Source: WHSW01 sp963821025 | GTDB taxonomy: Bacteria > Actinomycetota > Thermoleophilia > Solirubrobacterales > 70-9 | Direction of reading: 5' to 3' | DNA: 64,000 nt | Assembly (NCBI GenBank): GCA_963821025.1 | Contig: CAWGCG010000004.1 | Coordinates: forward strand, 496,001-560,000 | In this document: piece by piece, positions 6,919 through 16,288 of the stretch | Layout: the number at the start of each line of letters is the position of its first letter | Position numbering within the stretch: position 1 is the stretch's first letter | Position numbers and translations under genes: made by a program | The notes under the pieces: model-generated | Told to the model about the DNA's origin: nothing | Database searches by the model: none | The model's input: the letters and a program-made list of their open reading frames with translations, nothing else

Positions 6919-7695
6919 ATGCCCCGTCTGAAGTCAAAGAGAGCCAGCCACGACGACGAGCTCAGCCTCGTCGGCCATCTGGATGAGCTGCGCACCCGGA
7001 TCATCGCCTCGGCGAGCGTGCTCGTGGTCGCGGTGGCTCTCTGCTTCTGGCAGAACAGCCTCCTGCTCGAGGTCGCCAACGCTCCCCTACCGGGCGACCG
7101 CGAGCCACTCACCTTCGGGGTCACCGAGCCCTTCTTCACGACGGTGAAGCTGTCGCTCTACGGCGGCATCCTGCTGGCGCTGCCGATCCTGCTCTACCAG
7201 GCCTACGCCTTCATCCTGCCGGCGTTCAAGCCGAGCGAGAAGCGGGCCGTCCTGCCGCTGTTGCTGATGGTCCCGGTGCTGTTCATCGCCGGTGCCGTCT
7301 TCGCCTACATCGTCGTCATGCCCGCCGCCCTCGATTTCCTGCTCGGCTTCAACGCCGACGATTTCAACATCGAGATTCGCGCCTCCGAGTACTACGGCTT
7401 CTTCATCCTCACCCTGATCTCGGTCGGGGTGCTGTTCCAGATTCCGGTCGGGACGCTGGCGGTGACCCGGCTCGGGGTCGTCACCCCTGAACAGCTCGCC
7501 GCCAATCGCCGCTACGCCGTCCTGATCATCGCGATCGCGGCGATGCTGCTGCCGGGCACCGACCCTGTGACGATGTTGATCTCGATGGCGCCGCTCTACG
7601 GGCTGTTCGAGATCTCGCTCGTGCTGGCGCGCAAGTTCGGGCGCCCGCCCGCCACAATCCGCGCGTGGCCGGTCGCCTCCTCGGACTCGCCGTAG
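6919..7695 (+). CDS. tatC: Sec-independent protein translocase TatC
   Basis: 258 residues with six predicted membrane helices. Signature residues: HLDELR at 20-25, the first-loop block LYQAYAFILPAF at about 92-103, the conserved Glu E108 used in signal-peptide recognition, and LPGTDP at 211-216. It receives twin-arginine signals and recruits TatA. It would serve the Tat-type signals encoded at 4814 and 27486. Its end overlaps the next gene by 31 bases. Confidence 0.94.
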   Translation: MPRLKSKRASHDDELSLVGHLDELRTRIIASASVLVVAVALCFWQNSLLLEVANAPLPGDREPLTFGVTEPFFTTVKLSLYGGILLALPILLYQAYAFILPAFKPSEKRAVLPLLLMVPVLFIAGAVFAYIVVMPAALDFLLGFNADDFNIEIRASEYYGFFILTLISVGVLFQIPVGTLAVTRLGVVTPEQLAANRRYAVLIIAIAAMLLPGTDPVTMLISMAPLYGLFEISLVLARKFGRPPATIRAWPVASSDSP

Positions 7696-8366
7696 CGCTC
7701 GCAGCACTCGGTGCGGCGCCGGCGAGCGCCGCGGTCCTCTACGTCGGCGACAGCCTCGGAGTCGGGACCGTGCCGCGGCTACGCGGACTGCTCGGCTCGG
7801 AGGCGATCATCGCGGACGTGCGCGAGTCCCGGCCGAGCGCAGCCGGCGTCGAGGTCCTCGGCTCGCTCCTGGCACCGGAGCACGATGTCGTCGTCTTCGA
7901 TCTCGGCACCAATGACGACTCCGCCACCCCGGCGGCGCTCGCCGCCGACCTCGCCCGGGCCCGCGAGCTTTCCGGCGGGCGCTGCCTGGTTGTCGCGACC
8001 CTCAACCGTCCGCCGCTGAACGGTGTCTCGGTCGGCGGCCTCAACCGTGCGGTGGCCGCATTTGCCGCCCGCGACCCGCGGGTGCGCGTCGTCGATTGGC
8101 ACGGGGCGGTGGCCGCCGAGCCGGAGCTCGTCTTCGACGGCGTCCACTCGGATACCCGGGGCTACGCGCTGCGAGCCCGGCTGTTCGCCGAGGCGATCGC
8201 CTCATGCGGCGCGCCCGAGGAGCCAGATGGCGGTCGGCGTTCGGAGGCTCATCGGCCGCAGCCGAAACCCCGCCCGGTCGGCCGCCGGCCGCGACCGCCG
8301 AGCCCGGTCGAGGCGCTCGCCGGCGAGCTCGCCAAGGCGATCGGGGTCGGGGCCGAGTTCGGCTAG
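7665..8366 (+). CDS. secreted SGNH/GDSL-type hydrolase
   Basis: 233 residues from a GTG that overlaps tatC. A short hydrophobic signal ending ASA leads into the SGNH blocks: Ser S30 in GDSLG, Asn N83 in GTNDD, and Asp D158 with His H161 in DGVHSD, so the catalytic set is complete. Such enzymes act as esterases, lipases or de-O-acetylases; substrate unknown. The C-terminal 60 residues are Pro/Arg-rich and not part of the fold. Overlap with tatC suggests it is the last gene of that operon. Confidence 0.8.
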   Translation: MAGRLLGLAVALAALGAAPASAAVLYVGDSLGVGTVPRLRGLLGSEAIIADVRESRPSAAGVEVLGSLLAPEHDVVVFDLGTNDDSATPAALAADLARARELSGGRCLVVATLNRPPLNGVSVGGLNRAVAAFAARDPRVRVVDWHGAVAAEPELVFDGVHSDTRGYALRARLFAEAIASCGAPEEPDGGRRSEAHRPQPKPRPVGRRPRPPSPVEALAGELAKAIGVGAEFG

Positions 8367-8370
8367 GTAC

Positions 8371-10605
8371 TCAGCGACGGCCGCGCTTGCGGATGCCCTT
8401 GATCTGCTCGGCGGCACCGACGGTCTCGGCGCTGGTCACCTTGGCGATCACCGGCAGTCGCGAGTGGTCGCGCAAATAGCGCCGCGCCTTCGCGGTCGGG
8501 GCCATCGTGATCGACCGCCGCGCGCCGCCCTTGAGCGAGAACTCGGTTCGGGCCACCTTGAACCGCCGCTTCGGCGAGCCGAGCCGGGACTTGAGCACGA
8601 TCCCGCCATCGCGACAGAGGGCGAAGCTCGGCGGGCACTTGACCTTCGTGCGCAGGTTCGCGCCATCCACCCGGATCGGGCCCGCGGTCAGCTTGGCTCG
8701 CGGATCGCGGTTGAAGTCGGCAGCGAGCTTGTAGCCGTCCGGGACGAGGCGCGGCGCCGGCGCGCGAACCAGGCCGTCGAGCGATCCGGGCTTGTCACGT
8801 ACGGGAAGCCGCAGCTGCAGGGTCGAGACCGCGATCGGCTGCTGGTCGTTGGAGGCGCGGCCGTAACCGCCGAGCGCTCCCTCGCCGTCGTCGGCCGCGA
8901 GCAGCTCGAGCTTGGCCACGTGCCCCTCGTCGAAATGCCAGCCGTTCGCGTGCAGCTGGAACGGCTCCGCCCCCGGCTCACCCGCCGCCGGCCGCCACAG
9001 CCCCCGCGCGACCAGCGTCTCCCGGCCGTCGGGGCCGACGTCGAGCAGGCGTGCGGCCACCTGAGATGTGTCGCCGGCAAAGCTGAAAGAGGCGATCACC
9101 GTCGGCGACCCGAGCAGCGTGTAGCCGCCGGGCGGCGCCGGCGCCAGCCGGTAGCTGGCGCTGCCGGGCTGATCGGCTGCGGGGGCGGTTGCGCAGGCGC
9201 CGCCGCCGCCCACCGGGTCGAACCTGGCGGCGATCGCGGGGTCGCCCGAGGTCGGGGCGATCGTTCGAGCAGCGACCCGGCGCAGGCCGATCTCGCCCTT
9301 GGCGAGCCGCGCCCATCTGGGCGCCGTGTACGGGCCGCCGCCGGGGGTGCTCCCCGGGCAGGTCTGGGTAAAGGCGGTGACACCCTCGAACGGCCGCTGC
9401 CCCTCGCCCTGGACGAAGTGGTCGAGCCACTCCAGCTCGCGCTCTCTGATCAGGTCGTTGACGTTCGCCTTTGACACCGAGCGGGGATGCCCGGCGACCT
9501 CGCCGAAGATCAGCGACATGTGGGAGTCGCGGTACTTCTGGCGGGTCTTGTTGTAGAAGCGCAGCGCCTCGTCGGCGGGGAAGAGGTCGTCGGTGAACCC
9601 GTTCGAGTAGAGGATCGGCGCCGGCTCGACGCTGTCGTCGATGTAGTAGGCGGAGTGGTTCGATGTGATCTCGTCGAGCATCGCCTGCGCCTGCGGATTG
9701 CCGTCATACGGCTCGCCCGCGAGCAGCAGGCTGCGCCAGCCGGTCAGGTCGGCGCTCGGATCGGCGCCCGGCGGGGAGTAGAAGCCGGGCGCACCGAGAC
9801 CGGAGATGTAGAGGCCGTTGATCAGCGACTCCTTCATCACCCCGAAACGGCCGCGGTAGGGCGCCTTGGCGACGTAGTCGAGGGTCGCGCCGTTGGGGAC
9901 CAGCGAGTAGGCGAGGTCGCTCCAGGTGATCGACGGAGCGGCGGCGGCGAGCTCCATCTGCGTGCCGGCCGGGCTGGTCCAGGGAACGAGGCTGCCGTCG
10001 GGCTGCGCGGTGCGGTCGCGCAGCGCCGCCAGCGCCAGCGACATGCCGCCCCCGTAGGAGCCGCCGATCGCCGCCAGCTTGGTCGGGGCGACCAGGCCCT
10101 GGTCGACGAGCTCGCCGGCGAACAGCTGCGCGTCGCGAACCTCGTAGCGGTTGTCGATCAAGCGGACGTAGCCCCCGGCGCAGCCGGCCGGGTCGGCTGC
10201 GACCGAGGCCGGCGACCCGCACGATTCCCGGAACCCGCGGTCGGTCATCGAGAAGGTGGCGTAGCCCGCGTCGAGGAAGCGCTGCATCTGCGAGAGCCCG
10301 ATCTTGCCGCCACCGTAGCCGTGGAACAGCATCACCAGCGGGTAATTCCCGTCGGCACCCGTCGCCGGGGCGGGCGGGAAGGCGGCGTTGACGTCGATCG
10401 GGACACCGTCGAAGGTCTTGGTCGTGCTCCGCGGCTCGAGCCCGAAGTTGCTGCAGAAGCGGACCCCGTCGCCCTGCACCCGGCACTCGACGTCGCTGCC
10501 GAAGACAGCGTCGATCTGTGCCTGCGCCGCCTGCGGGACCAGCAGCGCGCCGGCGACAACCGCGAGCGCGATCGCCCTCCACCCGCCCCTCAGTCTTCCC
10601 TGCAT
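8371..10605 (-). CDS. secreted CocE/NonD-family (S15-like) hydrolase
   Basis: 744 residues. Signal peptide about 1-29 (ending AQAQ), then an alpha/beta-hydrolase domain with oxyanion region LFHGYGGG and nucleophile elbow GGSYGG with S183. NGFTDDLFPADE supplies the likely Asp and AGHPRS the His. A C-terminal beta-sandwich resembling the X-Pro dipeptidyl-peptidase C-terminal domain follows, with a basic tail. Family members cleave acyl esters or peptides; the true substrate is unknown. ACAGGAG ribosome site 5 bases before the ATG. Converges on the SGNH gene with a 4-base gap. Confidence 0.85.
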   Translation of the reverse strand: MQGRLRGGWRAIALAVVAGALLVPQAAQAQIDAVFGSDVECRVQGDGVRFCSNFGLEPRSTTKTFDGVPIDVNAAFPPAPATGADGNYPLVMLFHGYGGGKIGLSQMQRFLDAGYATFSMTDRGFRESCGSPASVAADPAGCAGGYVRLIDNRYEVRDAQLFAGELVDQGLVAPTKLAAIGGSYGGGMSLALAALRDRTAQPDGSLVPWTSPAGTQMELAAAAPSITWSDLAYSLVPNGATLDYVAKAPYRGRFGVMKESLINGLYISGLGAPGFYSPPGADPSADLTGWRSLLLAGEPYDGNPQAQAMLDEITSNHSAYYIDDSVEPAPILYSNGFTDDLFPADEALRFYNKTRQKYRDSHMSLIFGEVAGHPRSVSKANVNDLIRERELEWLDHFVQGEGQRPFEGVTAFTQTCPGSTPGGGPYTAPRWARLAKGEIGLRRVAARTIAPTSGDPAIAARFDPVGGGGACATAPAADQPGSASYRLAPAPPGGYTLLGSPTVIASFSFAGDTSQVAARLLDVGPDGRETLVARGLWRPAAGEPGAEPFQLHANGWHFDEGHVAKLELLAADDGEGALGGYGRASNDQQPIAVSTLQLRLPVRDKPGSLDGLVRAPAPRLVPDGYKLAADFNRDPRAKLTAGPIRVDGANLRTKVKCPPSFALCRDGGIVLKSRLGSPKRRFKVARTEFSLKGGARRSITMAPTAKARRYLRDHSRLPVIAKVTSAETVGAAEQIKGIRKRGRR

Positions 10606-10672
10606 CGCCGCTCCTGTCCCAGGTCCGCTCGTTCAGCTCTCGCGATCGGGATGATTACGCATCGATCGCCCG

Positions 10673-11737
10673 ATGACCCTTCCGACCGCCGTCAACGAGC
10701 TGTTCGGGATTCGCCTGCCGGTCCTGCAGGCGCCGATGGCGCGCGTCGCCGGCCCCGAGCTGGCCGCTGCGGTCAGTGAGGCCGGCGGGTTAGGAGCGAT
10801 CGGCTCAGCAATCCTGCCGCCGGAAGACCTGCACCGCCAGGCGCACGCCGTGCGCGCGCTGACCAGCGCCCCCTTCAATCTCAACTTCTTCTCGCATACG
10901 CCGCCGCGGATGGGCGGCGAGCAGGACGACGTAGCCCGCGAGCGCGCTGCCGCCCTTTACGCGGAACTCGGGATAGACGGCCCCCCGGAGCCGTCAGCGC
11001 CGCCGTTCGACTTCGATACCGACCGGCTCGAGGCCGTACTCGAGATCGAACCCGCGGTCGTCAGCTTCCACTTCGGCCTCCCGGGCGCGGGGGCTGTCGG
11101 CGCGATTCGAGAGCGAGGTACGCGAGTGATCGCGACGGCGACGACCGTCGCTGAGGCGGTTGCGCTGGAGGCTGGCGGGGTCGACGCGGTGATCGCACAG
11201 GGCTCCGAGGCCGGCGGGCATCGCGGTAGCTTTCTCGTTCCCGGCGACGACGGGCCCGTCGGCACATTGGCACTGATTCCGCAGGCAGTCGATGCGGTTC
11301 GGGTCCCGGTAATCGCCGCGGGCGGGGTCGCCGACGGCCGCGGGCTCGCGGCCGTGTTTGCGCTCGGTGCCGCGGCGGCGCAGCTCGGAACCGCGTTCCT
11401 CGCCTGTCCCCAGGCGAGTGTTCACCCCGCCCATCGAGATGCGGTTCGCGAATCCAGCGCGGAGGAGACGATCATCACCCGCGCGTTCTCGGGCCGGCCC
11501 GCGAGGGCGGTACGCAACCGTCTCACCGAGGTCATCGCGGACGACACCCTCGCGTTCCCTGCCCAGCTCTCGCTCACCGCCCCGCTAGGCGAGGCCGCGG
11601 CGGACCCGCGCGCCGCGCGCGCTCTCTGGCTCGGGCAGGCGGCGTCGCTGACGAGGGAGCGAGGAGCCGCGGAGCTGGTCCAATCGCTGGTCGACGAGGC
11701 GGCGGCGGTGCTCGCCGAGCTCAGCCCTCCCGCTTGA
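10673..11737 (+). CDS. nitronate monooxygenase-like FMN protein
   Basis: 354 residues of the TIM-barrel flavin family that includes nitronate monooxygenase and FabK. VLQAPMARVAG at the N-terminus, GGLGAIGSA, the FMN-phosphate block AQGSEAGGHRG and AAGGVADGRG are typical. It likely oxidises alkyl nitronates or a related activated substrate using FMN and oxygen. No ribosome site is evident upstream. Its last 17 bases overlap the end of the convergent MBL gene. Confidence 0.85.
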   Translation: MTLPTAVNELFGIRLPVLQAPMARVAGPELAAAVSEAGGLGAIGSAILPPEDLHRQAHAVRALTSAPFNLNFFSHTPPRMGGEQDDVARERAAALYAELGIDGPPEPSAPPFDFDTDRLEAVLEIEPAVVSFHFGLPGAGAVGAIRERGTRVIATATTVAEAVALEAGGVDAVIAQGSEAGGHRGSFLVPGDDGPVGTLALIPQAVDAVRVPVIAAGGVADGRGLAAVFALGAAAAQLGTAFLACPQASVHPAHRDAVRESSAEETIITRAFSGRPARAVRNRLTEVIADDTLAFPAQLSLTAPLGEAAADPRAARALWLGQAASLTRERGAAELVQSLVDEAAAVLAELSPPA

Positions 11738-12482
11738 CCTGCGAGCCGCCGACGATCGCGTCGGAGCCGTCGGCGAAGCGAACCCAGGCCTTGTTGCCGC
11801 CGTCGTAGTCGGGCGCCCAGAGGACCATCGTCGCCTCCTCGCGCTGCTCGGAGTCCGCGGGCCCGACGGTGACCGGATCGGCCCCCTCCTCGTCGAGCCC
11901 GCGCCAGATCCTCACGAACGGGTTTTGCTCCCACTCCGTGCCAATCGTCGAGGGCTCGCGATGGCCCGGGTGGATCCGGGTCTCGGGGTCGAGCTTCATC
12001 AGCCGCTCCATGATCGAGTGCTTGAGGTCGCCAAAACCGGTCGCCCCGGGCGCCCTGGTGCCACCGACCGTTCCCTTGAAGATCACGTCGGCCGTCAGGC
12101 AGTCGTCACCGTTGATCACCAGCGCGCAATGGTCGGCGCAGTGGCCCGGCGTGTGGATCACCTCGATCCGCAGGCCCCCGGTCTCGATCACGTCGCCGTC
12201 GGCGAAGGTCTCGCCCACTCCATCGAGCAGCTCGGCGGTCTGCTCGTGGGCGAGGATCGGGACGCCGAAGCGCTGAGCGAGCTTCTCCATCTCGAACACG
12301 TGGTCCCAGTGGTGGTGGGTGAGCAGGACGTGGGTGATCTCGGTGCCCTCGCGCTCCGCACGCTCGGCGAGCGGTTCGGTGACCCCGTTGGAGTCGATCA
12401 GGACCCCTGTTCCCCCGATCTCGTCGACCGCCAGGTAGGCATTGGACAGCCATTCCGCTTGCTCTACACGTTGCAAGATCAC
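11721..12482 (-). CDS. MBL-fold metallo-hydrolase
   Basis: 253 residues. The zinc motif THHHWDH lies at 55-61 (His 56, 58, 61 and Asp 60), with HTPGHCADH and a later HPGH as further ligands, so a binuclear glyoxalase II-like site is intact. GTG start with AAAGGGA ahead. It lies 12 bases downstream of a class III alcohol dehydrogenase in the same direction. In actinobacteria an MBL hydrolase next to a thiol-dependent formaldehyde dehydrogenase is proposed to hydrolyse the formyl-thiol product (inference from context). Confidence 0.87.
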   Translation of the reverse strand: MILQRVEQAEWLSNAYLAVDEIGGTGVLIDSNGVTEPLAERAEREGTEITHVLLTHHHWDHVFEMEKLAQRFGVPILAHEQTAELLDGVGETFADGDVIETGGLRIEVIHTPGHCADHCALVINGDDCLTADVIFKGTVGGTRAPGATGFGDLKHSIMERLMKLDPETRIHPGHREPSTIGTEWEQNPFVRIWRGLDEEGADPVTVGPADSEQREEATMVLWAPDYDGGNKAWVRFADGSDAIVGGSQVKREG

Positions 12483-12494
12483 GTCGGTCCCTTT

Positions 12495-13601
12495 CTAGTC
12501 GAACTCGATCACCGAGCGGATCCCGTCCTGGGCCTCCATCAGCTCGAAGCCGCGGTTGACGTCGTCGAGGGTGATCCGGTGGGAGATGAACGCGTCGACG
12601 TCGATGTCGCCCTGCATATATCGGTCGACCAGCTTCGGCACCCCCTCGCGGCCCTTGACCCCACCGAAGGAGGATCCGGCGACGCGCCGCCCGGTGATCA
12701 GCAGCCGCGGGACGATGTCGAGGGTCTCGCCCTTGCCGGCGACACCGGCCATCGTCGCCAGTCCCCAGCCCATCCGCGCTGCCTCGACCGCCTGGCGCAT
12801 CACCTTTACGTTGCCGGTCGCCTCGAAGGTGTAGTCGGCCCCGAACCCGTCTGTCGACTCGACGATCTTCTCGACCACGTCGTCGCCGCCGACCATCGTC
12901 TCGGTCGCCCCCTGGCCGGTGGCGAGCTCGAGCCGTTCGGGGGAGAGGTCGATGCAGACGATCCGCTCGGCGCCCTGCAGCCGACAGCCCGCGACCGCGC
13001 CCAGGCCGACCATGCCGGCGCCGAAGACGACACAGGTCGAGCCCTCGCGCACCTTCGCCGTGTTGATCGCCGCGCCCAACCCGGTCGAGAGCCCGCAGGC
13101 GAACAGGCAGGCGCGGTCGAGGGGCGCCTCGGGGTCGATCTTGGCGAGCGCGATCTCGGGCATCACCGTGTACTCGGCGAAGGTCGAGGTGCCCATGAAG
13201 TGGCGGACCTCCTCGCCGTCGCGGTGCAGCCGGGTGGTCCCATCGGGGAGATAGCCCTTGCCCTGCTGCTCGCGAATCGCCATGCAGAGATTCGTGCGGT
13301 CGTCGACGCAGTGGATGCATTTGCCGCACTGGGGGCTGAACAGCGTGACGACGTGATCGCCGACCTCGAGGTCGCTGACGTTCGGTCCCACGGCCTCGAC
13401 CACCCCGGCACCCTCATGGCCGAGCACGGTCGGCGCGTAACCGGACGGGTCGACGCCCGACGCGGTGTAGAGGTCGGTGTGGCAGACCCCGCAGGCGACC
13501 AGCCGCACGAGCGCCTCGCCCTCCCGCGGATCGCTCAGCTCGACCTCCTGAACCTCCAGCGGCTGCTCGAACTCCTCCAGCACCGCGGCGCGCATCTTCA
13601 T
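12495..13601 (-). CDS. class III-type zinc alcohol dehydrogenase (formaldehyde dehydrogenase-like)
   Basis: 368 residues from the ATG that follows GAGGAGGAAGCCG. Catalytic zinc ligands C40, H62 and E63 in a GHEGAGVVE block; structural zinc Cys 92, 95, 98 and 106; NAD loop GAGMVG. The segments QGKGYLPDGT and MGTSTFAEYTV resemble glutathione-dependent class III enzymes rather than other zinc dehydrogenases. In an actinobacterium the cofactor thiol may be mycothiol or another thiol. First gene of a two-gene unit with the MBL hydrolase; a role in formaldehyde removal is likely. Confidence 0.86.
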   Translation of the reverse strand: MKMRAAVLEEFEQPLEVQEVELSDPREGEALVRLVACGVCHTDLYTASGVDPSGYAPTVLGHEGAGVVEAVGPNVSDLEVGDHVVTLFSPQCGKCIHCVDDRTNLCMAIREQQGKGYLPDGTTRLHRDGEEVRHFMGTSTFAEYTVMPEIALAKIDPEAPLDRACLFACGLSTGLGAAINTAKVREGSTCVVFGAGMVGLGAVAGCRLQGAERIVCIDLSPERLELATGQGATETMVGGDDVVEKIVESTDGFGADYTFEATGNVKVMRQAVEAARMGWGLATMAGVAGKGETLDIVPRLLITGRRVAGSSFGGVKGREGVPKLVDRYMQGDIDVDAFISHRITLDDVNRGFELMEAQDGIRSVIEFD

Positions 13602-13786
13602 CGGCTTCCTCCTCGATCGTCTGCCCGGGCGATCGTATGTGCCCGCGACCAACGGCGCGCCGCGGCCCACCGCCGGGTTCGACCGGACCCGAGATGAAGA
13701 TCGTGCTGATCCATACTAGGCGGAGCGCGAGTTCCGTCACTTATTGGACATACAACGGTGCGTGGAACCCTTATTTCATCGAAGCC

Positions 13787-13815
13787 TTGACAAATATCGC
13801 CGGGTGTGAACTAAT
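13787..13815 (+). promoter_or_regulatory. possible promoter of the ROK regulator
   Basis: A perfect -35 TTGACA (13787-13792), 17-base spacer and a weak -10 ACTAAT (13810-13815) in an unusually AT-rich intergenic stretch (about 13710-13820) between the divergent dehydrogenase and ROK genes. Confidence 0.35.
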
Positions 13816-13844
13816 GCGCTGCTGTGAGTAGGAGGAGCGGCTCG

Positions 13845-15026
13845 TTGGCCTCCCTGAGAGAGGGCAACCGAAAGCGCGTCATCGACGCCCTGCGTGAGCG
13901 CGGCGTCGCCAGCCGCGCCGAGGTCGCCCGGATCACGGGGCTCTCGCGATCGACCGTCTCCACGATCGTCGGCGACCTGCTCGATAGCGGCCTCGCCGGC
14001 GAGCGCGACGGGCTTTCCGCGGGCCAGGCCCACGCCGGGCGGCCGCCGGTGATGGTGTCCCTGAACCCATCCGCCGGGCTCGCCGTGGGTGTCGATTTCG
14101 GCCATCGCCACCTGCGCGTCGCCGTATCGGACCTGTCGCACACGGTGCTCGCCGAGACCTGGCGCGAGCTCAACGTCGACCACTCCGCCGATCACGGGCT
14201 CGACACCGCAGCCGAGTTCGTCGAGCAGGTGCTCGACGAGGCCGAGGTCGACCGGGCCCGGGTGATCGGCGTCGGCATGGGCCTGCCGGCCCCGATCGAC
14301 CGCGCGACCGGTGCGGTTCAGGCTGCCTCGATCCTTCCCGGCTGGGTCGGCGTCGACGCCGCCGCGGAGGCCGCGGCGCGCTTCGACCTGCCGGTCGCGG
14401 TCGAGAACGACGCCAACCTCGGGGCGCTCGCCGAGCTCGTCTGGGGGGCGGCGAAGGGGAAGTCGGAGGTCGCCTACATCAAGGTCTCCACCGGGATCGG
14501 CGCCGGTCTCATCTCCCGTGGCCGGCTCCAGCACGGGGTCGGCGGGACGGCCGGCGAGCTCGGCCACACGGTGATCGCCGACGGCGGACCGGTGTGCCGC
14601 TGTGGCAACCGCGGCTGCCTCGAGACCCTGGCCTCGACGCGCTCGATCGCCGAGCTGCTCAGCGCCAGCCGCGCCGAGGAGATCACCAGCCGCCGGGTGC
14701 TCGAGCTCTGTGCCGCCGAGGACGCGGCCGCTCAGCGCCTGATCGGCGACGCCGGCCGCGCGATCGGCGTCGCCGTCGCCAATCTCTGCAACCTGCTCAA
14801 CCCCGCGTGCGTGATCGTCGGCGGGGATCTCAGCGGGGCCGGCGAGGTGCTGCTCGACCCGCTGCGCGAGACCGTGCGCCGGAACGCGATCCCGAGCGCC
14901 GTCGACGACCTCGAGATCGTCGCCGGCGTGCTCGGGGAGCGCGCGGAGCTGCTCGGGGCGCTGGCCCTGGTGATGCAGGAGTCGGACCGCTTCATCGCCC
15001 CCGAGCTGATGCCGGAGGCGGCATGA
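13845..15026 (+). CDS. ROK-family transcriptional regulator (NagC/XylR type)
   Basis: About 393 residues. N-terminal winged helix (SRAEVARITGLSRSTVS) followed by the ROK sugar-kinase-like domain with ENDAN, GELGH and the zinc motif CRCGNRGCLE. I chose the TTG at 13845 because AGGAGG lies 9 bases ahead; a longer form from the GTG at 13824 adds seven residues and has no ribosome site. It likely represses the xylF-like ABC operon 100 bases downstream and responds to its sugar. The ROK active-site Asp in the ENDAN segment is present, but kinase activity is not implied. Confidence 0.88.
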   Translation: MASLREGNRKRVIDALRERGVASRAEVARITGLSRSTVSTIVGDLLDSGLAGERDGLSAGQAHAGRPPVMVSLNPSAGLAVGVDFGHRHLRVAVSDLSHTVLAETWRELNVDHSADHGLDTAAEFVEQVLDEAEVDRARVIGVGMGLPAPIDRATGAVQAASILPGWVGVDAAAEAAARFDLPVAVENDANLGALAELVWGAAKGKSEVAYIKVSTGIGAGLISRGRLQHGVGGTAGELGHTVIADGGPVCRCGNRGCLETLASTRSIAELLSASRAEEITSRRVLELCAAEDAAAQRLIGDAGRAIGVAVANLCNLLNPACVIVGGDLSGAGEVLLDPLRETVRRNAIPSAVDDLEIVAGVLGERAELLGALALVMQESDRFIAPELMPEAA

Positions 15027-15125
15027 CGAATGTGGATAACGTAAAAACGAGCGCGACCCATCGCGGAGCGCGAGAGAGGAAAGGATCCCAGTGATGCAAT
15101 CGCACACCAACGGAGGTGCTCGCAG

Positions 15126-16253
15126 ATGATCGGAAGCAGAACACGCAGACGCGTGCTGGTGCCGGTCGTCGGCATGGTCGCCGCGCTCGGCATCGCCGCG
15201 TGCGGCAGTGACGACGACAGCTCAGACAGCACTTCGGCCGACAGCGGCTCCAGCGGCGGCGGCAAGATCGGCTTCCTGCTGCCGGAGACGCAGACGGCCC
15301 GCTACGAGACCCAGGACAAGCCGCTGTTCGAACAGAAGGTCCAGGAGCTCTGCCCGGACTGCGAGATCCTGTATCAAAACGCCGACCAGGATCCGACTAA
15401 GCAGCAGTCGCAGGTCGAGGCCGCGGTCACCGAGGGTGTAGACGTGATGGTCCTCGACCCGGTCGACTCGACGTCGGCCGCGGGGATGGTGACCCGCGCC
15501 CAGCAGGCCGACATCCCGGTGATCAGCTACGACCGGCTGATCCTGGACGCTGATCTCGCCGCGTACGCCGAGTTCAACAGCCCCGAGGTCGGTAAGCAGC
15601 AGGGCGAGGCGCTGAGCAAGGCGCTCGCCGACGGCGGCGACCCGAGCGGACCGATCGTGCAGATCAACGGTGACCCCAAGGACAACAACGCGAAGTTGTT
15701 CAAGGAGGGTGCGACCGCGGTGTTCGAGGACAAGGGCATCGAAGTCGCCCAGGAGTACGACACTCCCGACTGGCTGCCGGAGAACGCCCAGAAGGAGATG
15801 GACCAGGCGATCACGGCGCTCGGCAAGGACGGGTTCCACGGTGTCCTCGCCGCCAACGACGGAACCGCCGGCGGAGCGATCGCTGCGCTCCAGGGCGCGG
15901 GCATCGACCCGACGACGGTCCCGGTAACCGGTCAGGACGCCGAGCTGGCCGGGATCCAGCGGGTCCTCGCCGGCGAGCAGTACATGACGGTCTACAAGCC
16001 GATCAAGCCGCTCGCCGACAACGCCGCGACGCTCGCCGTGGCGGTCGTCAACGGTGAGGACCCGGCGAAGTCCGAGGTGATCAACGGTGAGGAGGACAAC
16101 GGGACCGAGCAGGTACCGACGGCGATCACCGACACGATCCCCGTGTTCAAGGACAACGTTAAGGACACGGTGGTCAAGGACGGCTACTGGAGCGCGAAGG
16201 AGATCTGCACGCAGCAGTTCGCCCAGGACTGCAAGGACGCAGGAATCGAGTAG
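15126..16253 (+). CDS. sugar ABC transporter substrate-binding lipoprotein (XylF-like)
   Basis: 375 residues. Basic N-terminus, lipobox GIAAC with C26, Ser/Asp linker, then a periplasmic-binding-protein type I fold. DPVDSTSA, ISYDRLI, the AAND hinge region and TVYKPI closely match D-xylose-binding XylF proteins. It captures a pentose or similar sugar outside the membrane. GGAGGTG ribosome site 8 bases from the ATG. The matching ATPase and permease follow directly. Confidence 0.88.
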   Translation: MIGSRTRRRVLVPVVGMVAALGIAACGSDDDSSDSTSADSGSSGGGKIGFLLPETQTARYETQDKPLFEQKVQELCPDCEILYQNADQDPTKQQSQVEAAVTEGVDVMVLDPVDSTSAAGMVTRAQQADIPVISYDRLILDADLAAYAEFNSPEVGKQQGEALSKALADGGDPSGPIVQINGDPKDNNAKLFKEGATAVFEDKGIEVAQEYDTPDWLPENAQKEMDQAITALGKDGFHGVLAANDGTAGGAIAALQGAGIDPTTVPVTGQDAELAGIQRVLAGEQYMTVYKPIKPLADNAATLAVAVVNGEDPAKSEVINGEEDNGTEQVPTAITDTIPVFKDNVKDTVVKDGYWSAKEICTQQFAQDCKDAGIE

Positions 16254-16288
16254 TGACATATAGCCTGAGGCGCGAGGAGAGGGGAGAG

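Noticed and set aside
8023..9474. 483-residue plus-strand frame opposite the CocE-like gene
   Set aside because: Composition is Arg/Ala/Pro-rich shadow sequence; the minus-strand hydrolase shows a full catalytic triad and signal peptide.
13824..13844. GTG start for the ROK regulator
   Set aside because: In-frame, but without a ribosome site; AGGAGG is placed well for the TTG at 13845. Not fully excluded.
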